DNA from: Pleurocapsaceae cyanobacterium CSU_1_1
GTDB taxonomy: Bacteria; Cyanobacteriota; Cyanobacteriia; Cyanobacteriales; Xenococcaceae
Direction: 5' to 3'
Length of the DNA stretch: 39,349 nt
Assembly (NCBI GenBank): GCA_012034765.1
Contig: JAAUOU010000037.1
Location: 1-39,349 of the forward strand
A program made the translations under genes and the position numbers. Below the pieces are notes generated by a model. That model did not search any database. It saw only the letters and a list, made by a program, of their open reading frames with translations, and had not been told where the DNA came from. Positions 34,539-39,349 of the stretch are shown here, one piece after another; the stretch's first letter is position 1, and each line of letters begins with the position of its first letter.

Positions 34539-35765
34539 TTAATCAAGCAGCATCACTTTTACTGCTTCCCCTGCTGTAATTAATTTTTGACCCACAGGCA
34601 CGATCGCCAGTCCAGTGGTTTGTGCCAAATTGATTAAATTCCCTGAACTGTGACTACCTCCTGCTAAGGCAAATTCATATTTACCATCAGCTAAATGTAA
34701 TTGTCCCCAAAGATAGGTTTCCCTAGTTCCTCCAGCCTGCAAATCGTGACGAGTCTTGGCGCTAACAAAACGAGGTTGGTAGTTAAATTGTCCTGAAAGC
34801 TTTTTCAGCGCGGGTTGTACAAAGCGCCAACAGCTAACTAGTGCCGATACGGGATTGCCTGGAATGCCGAAATACAGACAATTGTTGTCTTTAAAAGTAG
34901 CTACGGTTAATGGTTTGCCTGGCTTTACGGCTACGCTACGAATGTGGAGCGTACCGCCTAATTCTGTCAGAATACGCTCTACATAGTCATAGTCGCCCAC
35001 AGACACCCCTCCAGTAGATAGAACCAAATCCGCTGAGGCGATCGCTTGAGCGATCGCTTGTTTTAATTCTGTTGGGCGATCGGCAATAATTCCCAACTTA
35101 ATTGGTATTCCCCCGTTATTTGCCACAAAGCTAGCCAAGGCATACTGATTAGAATCGACAATTTGCCCAGGCTGCAAAGCTTGTTCAGGGGTGACTAGTT
35201 CATCTCCTGTGGAGAGGATCGCCACTTGAGGGCGACGATAAACCGATAGCTGAGTGCATTGGGAGGTAGCCAACACGGCAATTTCGGCTGCGCCGATTTT
35301 GATCCCTGCTGCTAGTAACGGTGTTCCCGCCTGATAAAAAGCGCCTTGATGGCGCACAAATTCTTGTAATTGTGGTGATTGCCGAATCAAGACGCGATCG
35401 CCTTGTCTTTGGGTATTTTCCTGCATGACAATGGTGTCTGTCCCTGGTGGCAACATAGCCCCAGTAAAGATACGGGCAGCCTGTCCTGGTTGGATCTCAG
35501 TTTGTGGGCGATCGCCTGCTGCAATCTCGCTAACGATTTCTAGGGTTACAGGTTTTTCTGCACTACAGTTTTGTACGTCTTGGTAACGCAGGGCATAGCC
35601 ATCCATCGCCGAATTATCCCAGTGAGGAATATCTAGTTTTCCCGTCACAGGTTGGGCTAAAATTCGTCCGTTCGCCTCTTCTAGAGCGACTATTTCTACT
35701 TGGTTAGAATCTAGGCTTTTAACTAAATTAAGAATGATTGCTTCGGCTGCTTGGACTGACAACAT
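34539..35765 (-). CDS. moeA: molybdopterin molybdenumtransferase MoeA
   Basis: 408 residues from ATG 35765 (MLSVQAAEAIILNLVKSL). Motifs: NSAMDGYALR, FTGAMLPPGTDTIVMQE, VAILSTGDELV, STGGVSVGDYDYV and YFGIPGNPVSALVS, in the order of MoeA domains. MoeA inserts molybdate into adenylated molybdopterin to finish the cofactor. A longer reading from 35804 would add 13 residues read out of a heptamer repeat, so it is rejected. It stands alone; the MoeB-type gene is about 21 kb away. Molybdenum cofactor would serve nitrate reductase, for example. Confidence 0.95.
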   Translation of the reverse strand: MLSVQAAEAIILNLVKSLDSNQVEIVALEEANGRILAQPVTGKLDIPHWDNSAMDGYALRYQDVQNCSAEKPVTLEIVSEIAAGDRPQTEIQPGQAARIFTGAMLPPGTDTIVMQENTQRQGDRVLIRQSPQLQEFVRHQGAFYQAGTPLLAAGIKIGAAEIAVLATSQCTQLSVYRRPQVAILSTGDELVTPEQALQPGQIVDSNQYALASFVANNGGIPIKLGIIADRPTELKQAIAQAIASADLVLSTGGVSVGDYDYVERILTELGGTLHIRSVAVKPGKPLTVATFKDNNCLYFGIPGNPVSALVSCWRFVQPALKKLSGQFNYQPRFVSAKTRHDLQAGGTRETYLWGQLHLADGKYEFALAGGSHSSGNLINLAQTTGLAIVPVGQKLITAGEAVKVMLLD

Positions 35766-35773
35766 AAATTCAA

Positions 35774-35808
35774 CAATGAGCAATGAACAGTGAGCAATGA
35801 GCAATGAA
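35774..35808. repeat. heptamer tandem repeat (CAATGAR)x5
   Basis: Five units CAATGAG, CAATGAA, CAGTGAG, CAATGAG and CAATGAA directly upstream of moeA. The same unit occurs twice at 16815-16828, so it is a genome-dispersed short tandem repeat family. Confidence 0.85.
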
Positions 35809-35937
35809 TCATACTGATACTTCTATCGCTCAAAAGTTAGAATACGAGAATAATAGTATGCTAATAGCCTCAAGCTGGAAGCCGAAAACTCGCAATATAC
35901 TTAGTTTATATTCCTATGAGAATCAAACGTACATATT

Positions 35938-36483
35938 ATGTATGACGATTACAAACCTGAGCCTAATTTACGAAGATACCCTAAAGTTCCGATGGATAGA
36001 AGAGTTGGTGCATTTGCGATCGACTTTTTGACTACTTGGTTTATTAGTGCTTTTTTTGCTGCTAACTTATTTGTTCAATGGCTAGTATTTTTATTCGTCT
36101 GGATCATTGCTCGGGTAGTAGTTGCCGAGAAAAATCAAGGTCAGAGTTTGGGACGTTGGGCATTTGATACTCAAGTGATCGATTCTCGTTTTTCTCGTTT
36201 ACCCGATCTGATGACTTTAGGCAAGAGAGAACTGATTCTTGGTTGTGGTGCAGCTTTGGCGATCGCAGGCTTACAAATCAATGTTCAGAATGGTTTATCA
36301 ATGTTATTACTACTTGCGCCCTTGGCGATCAATTGTTCTTTGGCTGTTTTAGATGAAGAAAATAATTTGGCATTTCACGACCGTATCGCCCAAACTTTAA
36401 TGATTCAGACCCAAAGAGGTTTTTCACTCGATTTGAGACTCAAAAAAATATTTGGTCAAATCCAGCGGAATATGCGAAGATAA
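35938..36483 (+). CDS. RDD family membrane protein
   Basis: 181 residues. A polar N-terminus ends in PMDRRVGAFAIDFLTTWFIS, carrying the R..D pair of RDD proteins; helices lie at about 30-60 (including VQWLVFLFVWIIARVVV) and 97-139. Later QGQSLGRWAFDTQVID and AFHDRIAQT carry the other conserved charges. RDD proteins are poorly defined membrane proteins, some tied to ion transport. The ATG at 35938 is chosen; frames upstream are shadows. It precedes rpmG-rpsR, 51 bp before. Confidence 0.85.
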   Translation: MYDDYKPEPNLRRYPKVPMDRRVGAFAIDFLTTWFISAFFAANLFVQWLVFLFVWIIARVVVAEKNQGQSLGRWAFDTQVIDSRFSRLPDLMTLGKRELILGCGAALAIAGLQINVQNGLSMLLLLAPLAINCSLAVLDEENNLAFHDRIAQTLMIQTQRGFSLDLRLKKIFGQIQRNMRR

Positions 36484-36534
36484 TAAGCTGCGTGTCAATA
36501 TAGGCACACGCCAAAATAATCCTGAGCAAAAGTT

Positions 36535-36729
36535 ATGGCAAGCAAGAAAGGCGTTCGTATCGTTATTACATTGGAATGTACCGAGTGTCGTACAAACACT
36601 AATAAGCGTTCTCCTGGGGTATCTCGTTATACCACCATGAAAAACCGTCGCAATACTACAGGCAGAATGGAATTGAAGAAGTTCTGTACTCATTGCAATA
36701 CTCACACTGTCCACAAAGAAATTAAATAA
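36535..36729 (+). CDS. rpmG: 50S ribosomal protein L33
   Basis: 64 residues, [20 protein letters not shown], with the zinc-binding cysteine pairs CTEC and CTHC, so it is the zinc (C+) form. It precedes rpsR by 36 bp; rpl33-rps18 is the same pairing as in plastid genomes. Confidence 0.97.
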   Translation: MASKKGVRIVITLECTECRTNTNKRSPGVSRYTTMKNRRNTTGRMELKKFCTHCNTHTVHKEIK

Positions 36730-36765
36730 TCAAGTATCCCAATTAGATTTAGAGCGAGTAAAATC

Positions 36766-36981
36766 ATGGCATATTATCGTAAGAGGCTTTCTCCCATTAA
36801 ACCTAGCGATCCGATCGACTACAAAGATATCGAATTGCTACGCAAATTTATTACCGAAAGAGGCAAAATTCTACCTCGTCGCATCACTGGCTTAACTGCT
36901 CAACAGCAACGAGATTTAACTGTAGCTGTTAAAAGAGCAAGAGCGATCGCCTTATTACCGTTTGTGAATGCAGAAGGTTAA
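36766..36981 (+). CDS. rpsR: 30S ribosomal protein S18
   Basis: 71 residues, [20 protein letters not shown], then [20 protein letters not shown] and [20 protein letters not shown], all standard S18. It pairs with S6 on the 30S platform. It forms an operon with rpmG, and the RNB nuclease follows 99 bp later. Confidence 0.97.
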   Translation: MAYYRKRLSPIKPSDPIDYKDIELLRKFITERGKILPRRITGLTAQQQRDLTVAVKRARAIALLPFVNAEG

Positions 36982-37080
36982 CCAAAATAATATTCTGATA
37001 TTTTTATGGTTCGGTGGAGAGAATTAGCCAGCGAAAAGTAAACTGTAAGATAATGTTGTAAGCAGTCGAGTACAAAGCTG

Positions 37081-39090
37081 GTGGAACAAGGAAAGCTGAT
37101 TGAATTGAGGGTTCAAGGAGAACGTCGTCTTGCAGTTGCCGAAAGACCAGAAGGAAAAAAGGATTGGATCGTAATTGATGCAGGGGGACAATCCCATAAG
37201 ATTCGTCCCCAACGAGTTGATTACGCCGTGGAAGGTACTTATGAGTCTGCCGACATCAAAGGCTTTCTAGCAGAAGTTGAGTCTTATTTAGACCCCAGCA
37301 GCCTAGAAATCGCCTGGGAGATGCTAATTGAAGATAATGAGACTGTCACTCCCCAACAAATGGCGGAATTATTATTTTCAGAGCAAAGTCCTGTGGCTTG
37401 TTACGCTGCTCATGTCCTTCTGAGTCAGGACAAAGTTTATTTCAAACAAAAATCTGAGCATTACGAACCCCGTCCTGCTGCTCAAGTAGAAGAGATCAAG
37501 CATCAGCTAGAAGTCCAAGCAGAGAAAGAGCAGGAAAAACAACAATTTATAGTTCATCTCCAACAGGCCTTAGCAGGAGAAAAAATTCAGTGGACTGAAA
37601 GCGATCGCCTAAGATTAGAAGCGATCGAAAAACTAGCTCTTGATAGCAATCATACTTCCAAACTAGCCCAAGAAATATTACAGTCGACAGGCAGACATTT
37701 TGATGCTCAGGGAGCTTGGCAACTACTAGTAGATCTAGGATGGTGGAGTAGGCACGAAAATCTATTTTTGCGCCGTAGTTCTTATCCAATAACGTTCTCT
37801 AAAAAGGTGCTTGATGTGGTGCAACCTCGTCTTCAATTTGATTCTGCTGAAGCTAACGACAACCGTTTAGATCTGACTCATCTTAAGGTTTGTACAATTG
37901 ATGATGAAAGCACTACTGAGATTGATGATGGCTTAAGCGTTGAATATTTAGAAGATGGTAGGGCTAAAATCTGGGTTCATATTGCCGATCCTACTCGTCT
38001 AGTCGATCCTGAAGACGAATTAGATTTAGAGGCTCGCCGTCGCAGTACCAGCCTTTATTTGCCCACAGGAATGATTCCCATGTTCCCCCCAGAATTGGCT
38101 ACAGGGCCGATGAGCTTAGTTGAAGGTAAAATATGTTCCGCCCTAAGCTTTGGAGTGATTCTGGATGAGTCTGGAGGTATTCAAGAGTACGAAATACATC
38201 CTAGTTTAATCAAGCCTACTTACCGTCTTACCTATGATGATGTAGATGAGATGTTGCAGTTGGGAGTGCAGAACGAACCTGAAATTGCCGACCTAGCCAG
38301 AATTTCTTATTTGCGAAGAAGCTGGCGCAAAGACCAAGGAGCAATTCAGATCAAGATGCCTGAGTCAGTAATCAAGGTTCGGGATGAAGAAGTTACCATT
38401 GAACTAATTGATAGTTCTCCTTCTCGTCAGTTAGTGGCAGAAATGATGATCTTAGCTGGTCAAATTGGCGGAAAATATGGCACAGAGAACATTTTACCTC
38501 TACCCTATAGAGGTCAACCTCAACCAGAATTACCCCCAGAAGAAGAATTACTCCAATTACCCGCAGGGCCTACCCGTTTCTGCGCTATCCGTAGCTGTAT
38601 GCCTCGTAGCGAAATGAGCATGTCCCCAATTCGTCATGCTAGTTTGGGCTTAGAAAGTTATGTCCAGGTAACATCTCCCATCCGTCGTTATACAGACTTG
38701 CTGTCCCATTTTCAAATCAAGGCTCACCTCAAAGGAGAAGAATTACCCTTTTCTCGCGAAGAACTCCAAGAAATTGTCTACAGCGTTAGTAGCTCATCTT
38801 ATGAAGCAACCTTAGTCGAGCGTCAAACCAACCGTTATTGGGGATTAGAATACCTCAGACGCAATTCCAAATGTGTGTGGGATGTAGTTGTTCTGCGCTG
38901 GCTCAGACAAGACGAAGATTTAGGCTTGATTTTAATTGAAGATCTAGGCATGGAACTACCTCACCGCTTTGATCGACCTGTAGCTTTAGGAGAACGTATG
39001 GAAATGCAGGTAACCCACGCCGATCCCCAACGGGATGAAGTGCGCTTAAGAGAAATAACTGAGGCAGAAATTCAGGCAACTTCTTCATAA
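37081..39090 (+). CDS. RNase II/RNase R family 3'-5' exoribonuclease
   Basis: 669 residues. The N-terminal 260 lack the standard paired cold-shock domains and include a helical, Glu/Gln-rich stretch near 135-165. The RNB catalytic domain follows, with the metal-binding motif TIDDESTTEIDDGLSV (272-287), IWVHIADPTRLVDP and ARRRSTSLYLPTGMIPMFPP, later VTSPIRRYTDLLSH and YWGLEYL, and a short S1-like C-terminus. All four metal aspartates are present. It degrades RNA processively from 3' ends. The start is GTG 37081. The length matches the cyanobacterial/plastid RNR1-like class rather than E. coli RNase R. Placement after rpmG-rpsR recalls plastid-type linkage. Confidence 0.92.
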   Translation: MEQGKLIELRVQGERRLAVAERPEGKKDWIVIDAGGQSHKIRPQRVDYAVEGTYESADIKGFLAEVESYLDPSSLEIAWEMLIEDNETVTPQQMAELLFSEQSPVACYAAHVLLSQDKVYFKQKSEHYEPRPAAQVEEIKHQLEVQAEKEQEKQQFIVHLQQALAGEKIQWTESDRLRLEAIEKLALDSNHTSKLAQEILQSTGRHFDAQGAWQLLVDLGWWSRHENLFLRRSSYPITFSKKVLDVVQPRLQFDSAEANDNRLDLTHLKVCTIDDESTTEIDDGLSVEYLEDGRAKIWVHIADPTRLVDPEDELDLEARRRSTSLYLPTGMIPMFPPELATGPMSLVEGKICSALSFGVILDESGGIQEYEIHPSLIKPTYRLTYDDVDEMLQLGVQNEPEIADLARISYLRRSWRKDQGAIQIKMPESVIKVRDEEVTIELIDSSPSRQLVAEMMILAGQIGGKYGTENILPLPYRGQPQPELPPEEELLQLPAGPTRFCAIRSCMPRSEMSMSPIRHASLGLESYVQVTSPIRRYTDLLSHFQIKAHLKGEELPFSREELQEIVYSVSSSSYEATLVERQTNRYWGLEYLRRNSKCVWDVVVLRWLRQDEDLGLILIEDLGMELPHRFDRPVALGERMEMQVTHADPQRDEVRLREITEAEIQATSS

Positions 39091-39128
39091 TCGCGATTGT
39101 GGCTGATGATGGAAAGAACAAAGCTGAC

Positions 39129-39349
39129 TTATTTTGGTAAATTAACTGCTTCAGAAGTTTCAGTTCTCAAATTATTAGCAAATCTTTTAATTGCTCCTGC
39201 CAAGGGTACGGCTAAAATTAAACCTAAAACTCCCCCTAATTTTGCGCCTAACAGTAAAGAAATAATAATCCAAACTGGGTTCAGTCCCACCAAGTCACCA
39301 AAAATACGCGGTGCGATCGCTGATCCAGTCCTTGGTCGATGATAGTCGC
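39129..39349 (-). CDS. AI-2E/PerM (DUF20) family transporter, C-terminal end
   Basis: Leftward frame running off the right window edge. Its last 72 residues read PRIFGDLVGLNPVWIIISLL, then GAKLGGVLGLILAVPLAGAI, and the polar tail ends EAVNLPK. The P-R-I-x-G-D-x-V-G-L-N-P and L-G-A-x-L-x-G-x-x-G-x-x-x-A-V-P pattern is the end of the AI-2E exporter family of eight-helix membrane proteins. The true substrate of most members is unknown. An opposite-strand frame here is a shadow. It is convergent with the RNB nuclease, 38 bp apart. Confidence 0.85.
   Translation of the reverse strand, partial: DYHRPRTGSAIAPRIFGDLVGLNPVWIIISLLLGAKLGGVLGLILAVPLAGAIKRFANNLRTETSEAVNLPK

Noticed and set aside
35804-36031. 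75-codon rightward frame between moeA and the RDD gene
   Set aside because: It starts within the heptamer repeat, overlaps the start of the RDD gene in another frame, and resembles nothing.
39097-39342. Rightward 81-codon frame at the window end
   Set aside because: It is the antisense shadow of a clear AI-2E transporter C-terminus on the other strand.
1-39349. CRISPR array, transposase, phage, defence or biosynthetic cluster
   Set aside because: Looked for in all gene products and repeat patterns; none is present. Only small dispersed and tandem repeats and gene remnants are seen.

Overview
The window is a piece of cyanobacterial chromosome. Evidence: the HIP1 octamer GCGATCGC occurs about forty times by eye (less than one expected by chance). 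It also carries photosynthesis genes (psbD start, ycf4, a Psb35-like gene, a CURT1/CAAD thylakoid protein), a CruA-type lycopene cyclase, the cyanobacteria-restricted DUF3038/DUF4335 pair, and the cyanobacterial order trnW-secE-nusG-rplK-rplA-rplJ-rplL. The genus cannot be fixed from sequence alone; the many small dispersed repeats and heptamer tandem repeats suit a larger-genome unicellular, colonial or filamentous lineage.

Layout. 1-6.5 kb: psbD (cut by the window edge) diverges from ycf4; then rtcB, interrupted by a mini-intein; a cyclophilin lipoprotein; a short beta-ketoacyl synthase; and guaB3. 6.5-15.1 kb: an octamer tandem repeat, cruA, small unknown genes, the DUF4335/DUF3038 pair, a secreted eight-cysteine repeat protein, a MoeB/ThiF-rhodanese fusion and a pstS without pstCAB. 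15.1-25.5 kb: an AraC-like fragment, an M16 peptidase homologue lacking its zinc motif, an ABC exporter broken by a frameshift at a HIP1 site, the Psb35-like gene, two large ion transporters (SLC13 with TrkA_C domains; CPA2 with Usp domains), a tandem PTPS/QueD protein and a CurT-like protein. 25.5-30.3 kb: a decayed PKD-domain remnant, then the leftward ribosomal block rplS, trnW, secE, nusG, rplK, rplA, rplJ, rplL, with an L10-type leader and a strong terminator. 30.5-39.3 kb: an AMIN-TonB-dependent receptor and a TonB protein, moeA, an RDD protein, rpmG-rpsR-RNB exoribonuclease, and the end of an AI-2E/PerM transporter.

Most of the window is housekeeping, and no multi-gene defence, biosynthetic or mobile system is visible. 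The most notable points are the RtcB mini-intein sitting exactly at the catalytic manganese-binding cysteine, small GCGAT...ATCGC repeats that have become coding sequence (L11 C-terminus, TonB receptor linker), the eight-cysteine secreted repeat protein, the tandem PTPS protein with one lost active site, and several decaying genes (ABC exporter, PKD remnant, AraC fragment).
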